From positions 372,001 through 436,000 of the forward strand of contig CADCXA010000065.1 of the NCBI GenBank assembly GCA_902806565.1: a stretch of 64,000 bases of DNA, written 5' to 3'. The DNA is from Hypoxylon rubiginosum. Taxonomy: Eukaryota; Ascomycota; Sordariomycetes; Xylariales; Hypoxylaceae. The translations under genes and the position numbers were made by a program. Below are positions 1 to 10,935 of the stretch, piece after piece. Position 1 is the first letter of the stretch. The number at the start of each line of letters is the position of its first letter. Below the pieces are notes generated by a model. The model did no database searches, was not told the origin of the DNA, and saw only the letters and a list, made by a program, of their open reading frames with translations.

Positions 1-64
1 AAGACCATACAAAACACTAGATACCTAGTAAAAACGACAAAGGATGAAAGACCTGAGTCAACAT

Positions 65-3000
65 CTAGGAGGCGGTAACTCCATTCTCCCGCTGCCTCTT
101 GACGATGTAGTATGTAATCAAGCTCTTCGGGTCTTCCTTGATGCCCTTCATACTCTCCCAGAACTTGGTCTCGCCCAAGCGGGCGTGCAGCGCAACACAC
201 AATTGGACGGCATCCATTCGCACGCCACTCTCCTTGCTCTCGAGGCAGTTGCTCGCGAGGCCTAACAGACCCGTAATCTCGCTCTCGCTAGGTGCGAACG
301 TTGTTCGCGAGTCGACGAGTTCCTTCAACACGTGGAGGCCCATGCTTAAACTGCGATGGCCCGAGGTGTTCATATCCATCTTGCTCAAATCCTTTGTCAT
401 GGTGACCGTGATCTCGTCCGCGTCCCCGATCGTTACCAATTCGTCCGCGAGTAGCTCGAGTCCACTTACGATATGTGTTCGGGCGTCGTAACGAGTCCGC
501 GCGGCAAGCAGGGCCTCAAGTCCGCGGGAAACGTGGGGTTGGAACCTGTCGCGAGACTTCTTGAGTAATAGCTTGATGGTGGCTAGAATCTGCGCCTTTA
601 CATCTTGAATCTTCTCAGGGGCAATGTTGTCAAGAGGAGATTCAAGGTACTCGAACAGTCCGACTAATAGGGGATCGAACTTGTCATCAGTAAGCAGCAC
701 TTTGTTATCGCGAAGGAGACTCTGTAACTTGCGGAAGCCATGTACATCAAGAGTCTGCGCCTTCACGCGAGCGATGCCGCTTTCGATGAGGCGGGAATTC
801 TGGCGAGTTTTGTCAGGCGAGGAAAGAGGACTGCCAGGTACCTCATCCATGTCTAGAGGGTTGTGTGAGAGAATGGCAGCATCTTCATTAATCGGCTTGT
901 CCTCAAGCACCGGTCGCTCCACGATACCATTCATGACTGGCCGAGGTGTAGGTTGATCCTCCTCTGTAAAAGGGTCTTCGTAGACTTGTAATGTTTTGGA
1001 CGGCGTCGGAGTGGCTGATTTTGGAACAACATTGGCTTTCTCATCCTCGACAGGTGTAGGTGCAGGTACAGGTGCAGGCGCAGGCGCAGGCACAGGCGCT
1101 TGAGGGGAGGATTTAGGTGAAGTCGATTTGGGTGAAGTCGGCTTGGGCGGCATCGTCTGTAAGCTCTCCTTCAACTGAGCAATGTTTGGCACAACAAGCG
1201 TGAGGTCTTCATTCGCGTTTGTAGGGCTGCTAAGAGGAAGGTCGATCACCGAGGCCTTAACCTTCGCCGGACTATTCTTCGGAGAAGCGACAGCCTTACT
1301 TGGCGCCGCTTTCGAAGGAGTTGGAACGCTGGATTCGCTAGCAGTTGCTACGTGTCCAGGACGAGTTCTTGGGGCTGTCCTTCTAGGAGACCCCGAGATG
1401 GTCTTTGGAGTCACGGCTTTTGACTTCGTGCTCTCAGAGGGGCTTGTCTGCTCTCTCGATGGCCCATCGTGCGTCCTAACTGAATACGGCCCCGCGGTAG
1501 CAGGTCGAGGTGCTATATCGGGTCTCCTCCTAGCTGGTCGCATGGGAGCTACCGACATGCCTCCGTGAGATTTCGCGGATGTATCTGGACGCGTTCGCGT
1601 TGCAGGAGCAGTCGCATGTGAAACTGACGACATGTTCGACGAATTAGATACGTTCCGCACTGGCGATATGGTCGCCATTGCGGATCCTGGTCGAGAGGGC
1701 AAGTTTCTTGAACCTAGAGCTTTCTTCTGTGCCAACATTGCCTCTCTCAATGAAGGTTTCGAGCTGGTCATAGTGCTCTTGGAAAGACCCAAACCTGGGC
1801 GTGGAGCTGGGTCGGACTTCTTTGGCGAGTTCGGATTGTTGGGATCTTTTTGTAATAATTTCTGAGCGGTAGAATCGAGGTTATCCATGATTCTTTACTC
1901 AAGTTAGTCGCCTCACTAGAAAAGGGGCGGATCGCCAGACTCACGTTTCTGCTCTTGCCGGCCAGATTGCGGCATACGCCCAGTATGTTGAGCGCATCTT
2001 CTCACGAACTCCAGGATTTGCATCGTTCAGACCCTTCTTCATACACTTCTCAATCACGTCCAAGCCTCCGCCATGTTCAAGGTGGTTCTTGTGATGCAAC
2101 TCCTTCTTCAACAAAGTCTTCAGCCACCCCGCGGCATACGTCCTTGGTTGGACATTCTTATCCTGGCAGGCACCCCATATGTGTTGCATGATCCTAGCAT
2201 TATACGTGGCTCTTCCAATGATGGTATCCACCGTGGTGTTGGCTTGCTGAGAGGCGATCTTTTTCGTCGCCGCGCACAGCTTTATGAATGTCTGCATGAG
2301 CAGCTCGACCATCGGATCGATGCCAGGCCCAAACGTGTTGGCTAGATCTTGGATGAGAGCACATCCTTCTTTAGATAAGCTGGTTCGCAGAGAGACGACG
2401 GCTTTGATAATGCCGTCAAGCAACCCTCGACAACTAGCTATAAATGCGTCAGGGAAATCCGACGGCGCATTACCAGCAAGTAGTCTTCGTAGCTTAGTGG
2501 TGCTCTCTTCTCTCTTCAGCCAGTTTTGCTCCGTCTCCCTGCCCTCGAACCATTGGTGCATGTCCCTGAATATATCGTCCAATTCTCTCTGAGTATTGAC
2601 GTATGAAGGCTCAACCGATTCAGCCTTAACCTCAGGCATTGGCGTTATCGGTCGTTCGCTAGCAAGGGACGAGACACTTGCAGCAAGATTCGGCCTCGTC
2701 TGCATTGCCGAGGCTGGTCTTGATTCGGGGTCTCCCCTCGAGGATGTTGGTGCCAGTTCCTTTACGATAGCCTGCTCTATAGCTGGTCGTACCTTGAAGT
2801 TCTTCAACTGCCTCTTTAAATCCGACTTGGCCGCATTCGGGGCATCCCTGCGCAATGATGTTAGAATATATGTTGCATATACGAAGGCAATATTTTCTCC
2901 AACCTGAATAAGTCTATCACCGTGCTCTTGGCTACGTCTCGAACCATGCCATCAGCATCCTCTAATAACTCCATCAATGTGGGCACGTAGGCGCGGAATT

Positions 3001-3549
3001 GTAAGCCTTGGTCCTTGTTCATCTGAAGATTGTTAGCCGGTCTAGTCTGTATCACGCCAGCCCCGTTATTGAATGCGCGCGTACCTGCAATAGCCATTGC
3101 ATGCCTGATTCCTTGGCCCTCGGGTTCTTCCCAACCATGGCAGTATTGCGCACGAATCTCTCGGCTTCCACGGGCACTTGACTATACATGGTCGCCATCG
3201 CCTGTATGGCCAATTGTCTGAACTTGTCCTTCTGATCGCCCATCTTGTCGACGATGAGGGGTAGGGTTTGTTTTGCCTCCCTGGAGAGGTACTTGGGCTC
3301 TTGTAGCGACATGCGCGTCAAGAGGTGGTTCAATGTGGTGAAGCCAGCATTCACGAGGGCCGAGTGTTGCGAGCTGGAAGCAAGCCGAAGGGCTTCGAAG
3401 AGAGGTGCGACACACGGATCGGGTACGCTGTAATGTTTAATGGCGGACTTGACAGACGTGATTTGCTGGATTTTCGCGTCGACCGAGGCATCTTTTCTGA
3501 GGATTGCCAGCAAGCCGGCAACTTGCTCCTCAGTGAGCATTTCGGCCAT
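65..3549 (-). CDS. stu1: Stu1/CLASP-family microtubule-associated protein
   Basis: Four exons on the minus strand: 3549-3085, 3022-2904, 2847-1945 and 1892-65. The introns are 52-62 nt, each with GT..AG ends, and all phases join cleanly to give 1104 residues. The first exon (MAEMLTEEQVAGLL...) and the second form an N-terminal HEAT/TOG-type helical repeat. Residues about 280-495 match the CLASP N-terminal domain (helical array ending ...GVREKMRSTYWAY). Residues about 500-850 are Ser/Pro/Lys-rich and basic, with a Pro-Ala run (near 1050-1100) typical of the microtubule-binding linker. The last 230 residues form another helical array. The family binds plus ends and promotes spindle-microtubule rescue and stability; that role is inferred from homology. 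Length agrees with filamentous-fungal Stu1. The stop is at 65-67, so the gene is complete at the window edge. Confidence 0.93.
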
Positions 3550-4486
3550 GATCGCTCAGACGAATCGAGGATCTGGCAACGGGTCGTAAGATCTCTGCAG
3601 TATTTGCCAATTCGTCTATGCCAAGTTGTCTTGTGTATGCTCAAAATCGGATATGGAGGGGTCGGGGTGGTCTGGCTATCGCGGTTGGGCAAAGAGTGAT
3701 ATACCGGCTGACTTGGATCCAGAAAAGTTGAAAATGTTTAGGAACCTGGTGTTTTGCGACAGTGTTTCAACAGTCTTATTCTAGAAGTGCCAGTGCCAAT
3801 GCCGGTACTAGTCAACAAGTTTGCGATTGCAAGGACGAGGACGAAGACGAGGGAGATTTTTGTATGCGATATGGTACGGGTATTGGTAATGTTACGAGAA
3901 TGACGAGAATGACTTGGAAGATGATTTCTCCTGTGTTGTTGTCATTTGAGTACGAAGTAATTGGTAGCTTGTTGATGCGGGAAAAGATTACCTGCACCAC
4001 GACAACGGCGGGTTCGGGGTTCTCTAGTGCTCTCCACGCAGTCTACGGTACTTCTGTGGGGGCTCGCAGAGCACTAGCAGAGCACTAACATAGTAGTACA
4101 CACATCGCTAGAATCGCCAAAAGAATAGCTGCAATGAATCCCATTCGTTGCTTTAACCAACAGGGGCAGGGGCTAAGGATCCACCCAACTGCATCGCACC
4201 AAACTTGCCCCGCGGCAGGGCGACGGGGGAGCGTAGGAGGGGCATACGTAAGGGCATATAGCATACATAATAAGCAGCAAGTAAACATCATCTCACCATC
4301 TCAGCCGTCTCTTCCTCACCTCACGTCACAGCCGAATCCACAGGTATCACGACCACATAAATATATAGTGTAACTCCAGCCAACTCGAAATCATATAAAA
4401 GTCGTCAAACATTCGACACACACTGTAACTCCAGCTAATTCACTACAAATTCACTTCTAATCATCCTCTAAAACATCATCCCTCCC
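3550..4486. promoter_or_regulatory. Divergent intergenic region, Stu1 / BSP peptidase
   Basis: This non-coding stretch holds both promoters. A CT/CA-rich tract (about 4285-4485), typical of fungal 5' leaders, precedes the + strand gene. The phrase TGTAACTCCAGC occurs twice, near 4369 and 4423, flanking a TATAAAAG at about 4394. No reading frame here looks protein-like. Confidence 0.4.
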
Positions 4487-5509
4487 ATGAGTCTCCCTGA
4501 TTCAGATCGTAACCTATCCGGAGTGAACAACTTGGACATACACCTTAGAGTATCTATAGAAGACAGCGTCGCAGAAAAGAACAAAGACCAGTCGAAACCC
4601 ACCCCGTCGATGCCCCTCCCGCCCAACACCACGCCGGCCCCCAAGCCGGTGTTCATGCCCGGCATGTCTCACCGCACAGAAGCACCACCACCAGCAGCTC
4701 CGACCTCCTCCGCCATTCCAGTCCCGCCGCCAAAGGAAGACGAGATACCGGACCAGCCTACCGAGACAAAAGCAGACAAAGAAACATCATCCATCGAGCT
4801 CCCGCGCCTACGCCTGCACATCCAAGACATCGCTCACGAAGGGTCCTCCGTCTTCCTCTCGGCCGTCAACGCATCTACCGTCCTACGCTCCAGTATACAA
4901 GCTATAGACAAACACCTCTACTCGAGCCTTTTTACCTCTCCCGCCTCCACCTCCACCTCCACCTCCACTCCTACCTCCACCTCCGCATTCCCTCGTCGCC
5001 CGTACCCGCCTCCCACCCGCTCCGTGACCCTGATCCTGCGGGACATGGACGGTGTCGCCTACACGACGGGCTCGGACCTGGACTCGGACCACAAGGAGAT
5101 CCACTTCTCCCTGCGGTACATAAAGTCCATATCCCCGCCCTCGCGGCGAACCGCCGAGATTGCCGGCGTCGTCACCCACGAGCTCGTCCACTGCTACCAA
5201 TGGAACGGGAAGGGCGCCGCCCCCGGCGGCCTGATCGAGGGTGTCGCCGACTGGGTCCGGCTGCAGTGCGATCTGGCCCCGCCCCACTGGCGGCGGGAAG
5301 TGGCTGGCAAGTGGGATGCCGGATACCAGCACACGGCCTATCTGCTTCAGTACCTGGAGGATCGGTTTGGTGAGGGCACGGTGCGCAAGATCAACGATAA
5401 GCTGAGACGCGACAAGTACGAGGAGAAGGCCTTTTGGACGGAGCTCCTTGGGAGACCAATAGAGCAATTATTTGATGACTATAAGGAGACTCTAGAGAAG
5501 AAGCAGTAG
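4487..5509 (+). CDS. Basic secretory protein (BSP)-family zinc metallopeptidase-like protein
   Basis: Single exon of 340 residues, no intron needed. Residues 1-100 are Pro/Ser/Lys-rich and look disordered, and there is no signal peptide, so a cytosolic location is inferred despite the family name. The BSP core follows from about residue 105 (LPRLRLHIQDIAHEGSSVFL). It carries the zinc signature HELVHCYQWNGKG at residues 231-243 (HExxHxxxxxG) and then GLIEGVADWVRL, the usual BSP partner motif, and WDAGYQHTAYLLQYLE. A Ser-Thr run near residues 152-168 is encoded by a CCACCT-type repeat (4946-4982) and is probably length-variable. Plant and fungal BSPs are peptidase-like proteins whose substrates are mostly unknown, so activity here is inferred from the intact metal site only. 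Confidence 0.85.
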   Translation: MSLPDSDRNLSGVNNLDIHLRVSIEDSVAEKNKDQSKPTPSMPLPPNTTPAPKPVFMPGMSHRTEAPPPAAPTSSAIPVPPPKEDEIPDQPTETKADKETSSIELPRLRLHIQDIAHEGSSVFLSAVNASTVLRSSIQAIDKHLYSSLFTSPASTSTSTSTPTSTSAFPRRPYPPPTRSVTLILRDMDGVAYTTGSDLDSDHKEIHFSLRYIKSISPPSRRTAEIAGVVTHELVHCYQWNGKGAAPGGLIEGVADWVRLQCDLAPPHWRREVAGKWDAGYQHTAYLLQYLEDRFGEGTVRKINDKLRRDKYEEKAFWTELLGRPIEQLFDDYKETLEKKQ

Positions 5510-5819
5510 AGACATCGAGATGCTAAGACGTATATGTCCTGCTCGATGGGAAATTAGTGGCTACTGAACTTCTTTACATGCTGAGACGAGTTACAATGCA
5601 GATACCCCGTTGCGCGCAATAACATGTTTTGAAATGCAAACCTAAACGCTGTCTAGCATGAGAAGCAAAATCAATGTGCCGTATATAGGGATTCTTATCC
5701 TATTTGTCCATCCCTAACTTGTCACCCTAGTAGAGGTGCTTAGATTCCTTGCCCGAGACGCCATGCCAATATACACCCCGGGTACTGATAAATGCAAAAT
5801 TGGAAAGAGATGTAGATCT
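5510..5819. other. Convergent 3' intergenic region
   Basis: This is 310 nt between the 3' ends of two converging genes. It contains only AT-rich, terminator-like sequence; no coding signal is seen. Confidence 0.4.
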
Positions 5820-6944
5820 TCATGCGTGTGTTGCGCCGCCAGCTTCACTCTCGCTTACCACGCTGCCAACCTCGGTCCAGCTTGCTGGGGTCATCATGCC
5901 CTCGTCATCACTCATCACGTCGTAAGGCCGACTCCCTGACCACGACCGGGCAGATGCAGCTTCGTCCCCAATGTCCTCGCCGGAGCCTGCCAGGGAAGCA
6001 GAGTCTACTGGCGTCAGCATGCCCTCGCTAATGATCTCTGGCTCCGACAAGGGTGCGGCGGGTGACACTGGCAGCGGCGAGTAGAAGCTAGCCGTCGAGG
6101 CGTCTTGGGTCCAAGCCTGGATGGAGCTGAAAACGTCGTGTCGGTCATCCTGGCCGGCGGTCATGTATTCATTCGGTCCCAACTCTCGCTCCAAAGGTAG
6201 AGCCGAGTCAGCCTGCGCCGCGGGAGTCTCATCGTCAACTTTGATTAATTGGGGAATTGAAGGTGATGGGGAGTCGGATTGCGACGTTTCATCCTTGTTA
6301 CCGAGCTGTGTGCTAGTACTATAGATGTCCGTGTCTATCTCGTCTTTTTCGGGATCCATCAAGCTGTTCTCAAAAGCGACGTATTCGTCAATTCCGTGCT
6401 CGTCGCTGAAGGGGTTCGTGTAGATGGATGTAGAGAGGCCTCGCGCTCCATCTCCACGTCGTCGTATTGTACCTTCGACATTTCGGGCATCTGAGCCGGT
6501 GTGGAAAACGTAGGTACCCTTCTCGGCGTTGTCATCCTGTCGCATGAAGTCGTCGAAACTGCGTGCTGCAGAATGTGGGCGTGAATGGCCCATCTTCTCC
6601 GAGTCCTTGGATACCTTTCCTTGTTTCTCCTCACGTATGGCGTTCCAGTACATGAGCTCCTCGCGTTGACGTCGGCGGGTCTCGTCATCGGCATCGACAC
6701 CTAATTCATTGATATCTATGCCTCGGGAGCGTAGGAAACCCTCGGCATCTTCGGGTCTGTTGAATAGGTTCTCCCGCTCCTCCGGGCTGATGTTGTCACC
6801 AAGGGAGCGGAGTGCAAGGGCAATGCGACGTCGAAGATCGTTGGCCATACGCTGTATCTCGGGTGATTCATAGATTGCGACGGCAGCTGCAACAGCTACC
6901 GAGGCGGCAATGATGCCGACTGTTACGGCAGGATGGTTAGGCAT
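5820..6944 (-). CDS. Conserved fungal membrane-anchored protein of unknown function
   Basis: Single exon of 374 residues. The N-terminus (residues about 7-24, VTVGIIAASVAVAAAVAI) is one transmembrane helix with no cleavage site, so a tail facing the cytosol is likely. A short conserved amphipathic block follows (YESPEIQRMANDLRRRIAL, then an ISPEERENLFNRPEDAEGFL-like segment, about residues 25-75). The remaining 300 residues are acidic, Ser/Thr-rich and low in complexity. I do not recognise an enzymatic domain. The 5' side contains a possible leader intron (donor GTAAGT at 7276, acceptor TTAG at 6963) and an upstream ATG (see findings). The function is unknown; calling it a real gene rests on the conserved-looking N-terminal third and normal fungal codon use. 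Confidence 0.75.
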   Translation of the reverse strand: MPNHPAVTVGIIAASVAVAAAVAIYESPEIQRMANDLRRRIALALRSLGDNISPEERENLFNRPEDAEGFLRSRGIDINELGVDADDETRRRQREELMYWNAIREEKQGKVSKDSEKMGHSRPHSAARSFDDFMRQDDNAEKGTYVFHTGSDARNVEGTIRRRGDGARGLSTSIYTNPFSDEHGIDEYVAFENSLMDPEKDEIDTDIYSTSTQLGNKDETSQSDSPSPSIPQLIKVDDETPAAQADSALPLERELGPNEYMTAGQDDRHDVFSSIQAWTQDASTASFYSPLPVSPAAPLSEPEIISEGMLTPVDSASLAGSGEDIGDEAASARSWSGSRPYDVMSDDEGMMTPASWTEVGSVVSESEAGGATHA

Positions 6945-7097
6945 GATGCAAATGGCGGTAGACTAAGGAGACAATGCAGGTGATAGAAGATTGGGTAATA
7001 GGTAGTAGGGATGCGTAGCTTGTGACACTGATATCGGGGGTAAATATGAATAGAAGAAAAGACGGTGCCTATTTCCTAAGAACCAACGAAATAGTGC

Positions 7098-7119
7098 AAG
7101 ACAAGACAAGACAAGACAG
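7098..7119. repeat. ACAAG microsatellite
   Basis: About four tandem copies of ACAAG lie in the presumed leader or promoter of the gene starting at 6944. Confidence 0.7.
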
Positions 7120-7424
7120 GATTCGGCTTTGCGTGGCTCGTTAGTCCCTTCGTACGTGTGTATTCGCCACCGAGCTCGAGGCAGCACAGCAGGCACGCAA
7201 CATTCGAAGAAAGTGATCTACAAACGATTGGACGTGGGGCAGCGGGAATGTATCAAATGACATGGTCTCGACTTACCCTTGGCGATAACGGGAACAGGCA
7301 TGTTTTTTTAAATAGTAGCTGGTAGAAAAGCAGAAGACCGATTCCCGCGAATTATGCAAGCCTATTGGCTTGGAGGTTGCGAATAAAATAAAAGGGAGGA
7401 GAGGAGAAGAGAAGATGTGAGATT

Positions 7425-7425
<1 letters not shown>

Positions 7426-7458
<33 letters not shown>

Positions 7459-7459
7459 T
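7426..7459. repeat. 7-bp tandem repeat (GAGATGC/GGGATGC)
   Basis: Four to five tandem copies of a 7-nt unit; later copies change GAGATGC to GGGATGC. Confidence 0.75.
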
Positions 7460-9085
7460 CGAGAGGAGGTAAGGAGGAAGGATGATTGATGGTTGATGGT
7501 TGGCTACGACAGGAAAGCGACCTATAATATGCGTCCTCAGATAAGGTTTTCGCAGGCACCTCGGAGTTGGGAGGTGAAAAAGAAGCACTTGGGCAAACAG
7601 GTAAGGAAGGCACCGGCTGATTCCCAACACAACTCAAATTCCCTTAAAACGCCCCATTGCGTAATGTTAGTACAGCTGCGGCAGTCAGTGCAAACCAATA
7701 AGACTTGTCCACGGTGAGAGGCAGAGTTAGATGTCAACTCTAGCCCACCGTACGTAATCGGTCGAGCATACATATATTTAGGCTGCCGTTTTCCTCTATC
7801 AAAATACTTTAACCAATTTCCAAAGTTCAATCATAAACTGCGCAGGTGGGCTGTTTAAACGCCTGTGAACATCGTCTACCAAAGTTATCGATATCGAGAT
7901 AGTGGGGTAATTTGCCCCGCATATGTATGTCTACATAAATGTCTTGTCTAAGACTTGCTCTGTCTGTGTCTATTTTCCAAGGGTCCACGAACCCAGAGCT
8001 GGCAAATTCCGGCCCTTGCATAAACTATTTAAAAGTCAGCTACGCCTTGAGGCCTGCGAGTTAGCTGACTTTGCATCTCTAGGCTATGTCGAATCTTACT
8101 TAGGCACTTAGATATGTTCTATATTGATAACCTGAAGAGGTTATCCGTGGAGTTTCGAACGTAATCCCTCATTGTACACACTTTTATACTAAATCTTTTT
8201 AGCCACAGAGTGAAATCAAAACATCGAAACACTGCCCATATCTAGTTTTTCGCGCAAAGTCCGAGTTACTACGTGCTATGTATAAATACTTAGGTATCAA
8301 AGTTCTCTTTTACGGAAGCGTTGGACAAGCCTCGGCTTCCACGGATAGCGGCTTTAGCGTATTGCTAACGAAAGCTTGGCGGCCGTATTAGTTAAGCTGT
8401 TCCGCCAGGCCGCTAATAAAAAGTCCAATGCAAGGTACCGCAGTGGAAACCTCCTATTCGTATCTCACGCAGAACAACTAGGCCTGTTGTGTAAAACTTC
8501 CACAGACACTAGGATTTCGAACATTTCCGGCGGCTTCAAAGATCTTCTCATCATCTCATCACGTGAAGCTTGTTTTACGTCTAGGTATTCCATACCTTTG
8601 GCCTACAGTCTACTACCTAGTTTCGTGAGGCCTAACCATAGCTCACGTACCAGGCAGGTGGCTATCTAGAACGAGAGGAGATGGTTAGTCTTCGGCCTCA
8701 TATTGTGTATGACAGTGATAGACGACGAGGGATATCTGGAGTTTGCCGTGAGAAACAGAATAGTTCGGAGACGATCAACAAAAACTTGAATACCAGTTCC
8801 CCTTATAATAAGCTAGTATCTCGATCGAATATCCTCAGTTGACTTATCATGATGTAGGAAGAACAATTCGCGTCTCAGTCCTCCCCTCTATGCAGCCCGC
8901 ACATCTCATCGTACGAGGTCAACGGGTACGACGTGCGGACTATACGAAATCTTCGTGAGACAACATGAACGGTGATGAGCGCTGCTCCGCGGCATAGATA
9001 CCATTTGGAAATGATCGGCTTGTTGAACAGCATATGTTGCGCAGTTTCTCGAGTATAGGCCAGTCCAGCCTCGTCGTCTTTCACA

Positions 9086-9580
9086 ATGCAGTTCAACAAC
9101 GCTGCTCTCTTCCTCTCAGTTCTCTGGGCGGCCCTGGCTATCCTGCTCATGACGTTCGAACTTCTCGTCTTCTGGGACGGCTAGCGTATTAGTTGCGTGA
9201 ACGGCTGAGGCAAGTTCATCTCGTCGACCGCAGCATGCTACCTACCCCTTCCGCACCCAAGGTATCGAAGGCTCGGACAACAAGAACCTCCAGGCTTTTG
9301 GCTACGGCACCTGCATCGCCGAGTCCGGCGTTCTCGACTGTTGCGAGCCCGAAGGGGCACCGGCAATCTTCACAGTAAGTAGAGTTGCCCGAATCCTTTT
9401 GTTATCAGAGTTGGCGCTAGCTAGAGGACGACGCTGTGTAGTAGCAGTTCGCAGACTAACATCATCCGCCATAGAATAGCGGTGCCGACCTCAAGCTCAT
9501 TGGCTCCGGCATTGCCTTCTCGGCCAACTCGACCCCCAACTCGGGCGACACGGCCCGGAGTGGATATCATCGTTGGATGT
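9086..9580 (+). pseudogene. Relic of a small secreted protein gene
   Basis: ATG at 9086 opens a signal-peptide-like start (MQFNNAALFLSVLWAALA...) that runs into a stop after 32 codons. In another frame, 9239-9371 encodes a protein-like stretch (TYPFRTQGIEGSDNKN..., with Cys pairs in GTCIAES and LDCCEPEG) ending at a plausible GTAAGT donor (9372). After a CATAG acceptor (about 9474) the coding resumes (NSGADLKLIGSGIAF..., to about 9580) and then breaks down. Two well-formed exon pieces in different frames, with stops between them, indicate a decayed gene. The family is not recognised; a Cys-containing secreted (effector-like) protein is the best guess. Confidence 0.5.
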
Positions 9581-10646
9581 GGTGGCAGCGAGCAATTCTT
9601 CCTCCAAGTCCACTCTGTTTCGGATCAGAGTGGGGGAACCCGAAAACAGCTCTGAGTTCATGATGCCGACTCGATTGCGGTTCTTGAATGCACACCTACC
9701 TAGGCGCTCAAGCCGCGTGAAGTCGTAATATTAGATAGGGGAAAGTCCATGATTGGCTTCCGCCAGCAGAAATTGGCCGCCTCATGATCTGATTCGGATC
9801 ATACCTAAATCATCGTTACTCTTTTTCGTTCGACGTGAAAATCGGGCGGCTTACAACGTAGAGCATCCATCTGCGATCTGGAAACCTCCCAAAGCGGCGT
9901 GCATTGGTCCCGAAGACGGGCAGCCTGGCAGCTTGGGTAGTATATAGGCGGTCAAGCTTTGTGACTTATCTGAGGTTAGTGTGCCCGGGAACGAATAGTG
10001 TTGGATCATTTGACAAGTCATGTGTGTAGTAATTGCATGAAGCTGTAACGGTATTAACTAGGTATTTTCACTCGATAGTCTCCCACTCTGGGCTGCGGGT
10101 ATGTAAAATAAGGAAATAGGTACATGAAGAAACGCCGCAAAGCCTCCGCTCCGGATCCGATTCGCCCCCAGAAAATGTCAGATCGGGATACCCATCTTGG
10201 CCAAGCCGGACTCCATCAAGATGCCAGAGAAACAACGTGTATTTTTATTCTTTTATTCTTTTACTTCTTTGATTAGGAAGGGGGTTAGGGTGTGTTTAGC
10301 TTCTGCCCACCCACGTGCGTTGTTCGAGTACGTCTGAGGCGGCTTTCAACTGGCCGGTCATTCGCTGTCACCAGTCCGTCCAATTAGATGGCCATCATTC
10401 CATCCCGCATTAGTCTTTCCTATACCCCTAATATCCTGTGTGGTACTATTGCAGCTGGGGTGACACAAGCTGATGTGACAAGCTTTCTTCCTCGCGCCCC
10501 AGCCGATCAGCTCCCGTTTCTAGATAATGCCGCATCATCAGGTGCCAAACGTCGAAACCATTCTGCCATTGGGACCCATTCCAAGCAAACGTCTTGTGTA
10601 CCCAGAAAAGATGATCTGCGGCAGGGTTCCCTCGATGTGAGGAAAC
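9581..10646. other. Gene-free stretch
   Basis: No convincing coding sequence. Only short random frames and an AT-rich patch (about 10240-10270) are seen. Confidence 0.35.
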
Positions 10647-10935
10647 TTAATGCGACGAGGTAGACGCGACGGAACTGCTCGACGAGGTCGACGAGGTGGT
10701 CGAGGTGGAGAGGCTCGAATCGGTCCGGGAGATACCCGGGGCCTTTACGATTCGCGAGCGCTCACTAGTTATGTGAGTCAGCCATTGGGCAGTGGGAAGG
10801 GCTACTGTGTATATGGGACGCTTACTATGAGGCTCTGTCGCTGTGCAGCTGGCACTTCCATTGGCCGCCTGCAGTCTTCAGGGTGAAGGTGAGGGGCTTG
10901 GTGGTGACGATTTCCTTGATGTCTACGGAAGGCAT
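10647..10935 (-). CDS. Small two-exon protein of 75 residues, unknown function
   Basis: Exon 1 is 10935-10826 and exon 2 is 10764-10647. The 61-nt intron has donor GTAAGC, a CTGAC branch-like site and acceptor CTAG. The start sits in a good fungal context (GTCAACATGCC). The joined reading frame is open and in phase (110 + 118 = 228 nt). The first 36 residues (MPSVDIKEIVTTKPLTFTLK..., then GGQWKCQL) look like a short beta-rich module. Exon 2 begins YERSRIVKAPGISRTDSS and ends in a Ser/Thr-rich tail of about 30 residues. No family is recognised and no signal peptide or membrane segment is visible. Because both exons are short, such a gene is easily missed by ORF length filters. Good splice signals and amino-acid composition support it; expression is not shown. 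Confidence 0.6.

Larger units (their letters stand above)
6945..9085. other. Leader of the preceding gene, then gene-free DNA
   Basis: About 6945-7300 is probably 5' leader and promoter of the minus-strand gene that starts at 6944. The rest is non-coding as far as I can see. Simple repeats include ACAAG about four times (7098-7119) and a 7-bp GAGATGC-type repeat (7426-7459). Short frames here lack conserved motifs and were not called. Confidence 0.35.

Noticed and set aside
4883..5467. Minus-strand frame of 194 codons opposite the BSP gene
   Set aside because: Gly/Arg-rich shadow of a GC-rich exon; the plus strand has the zinc motif.
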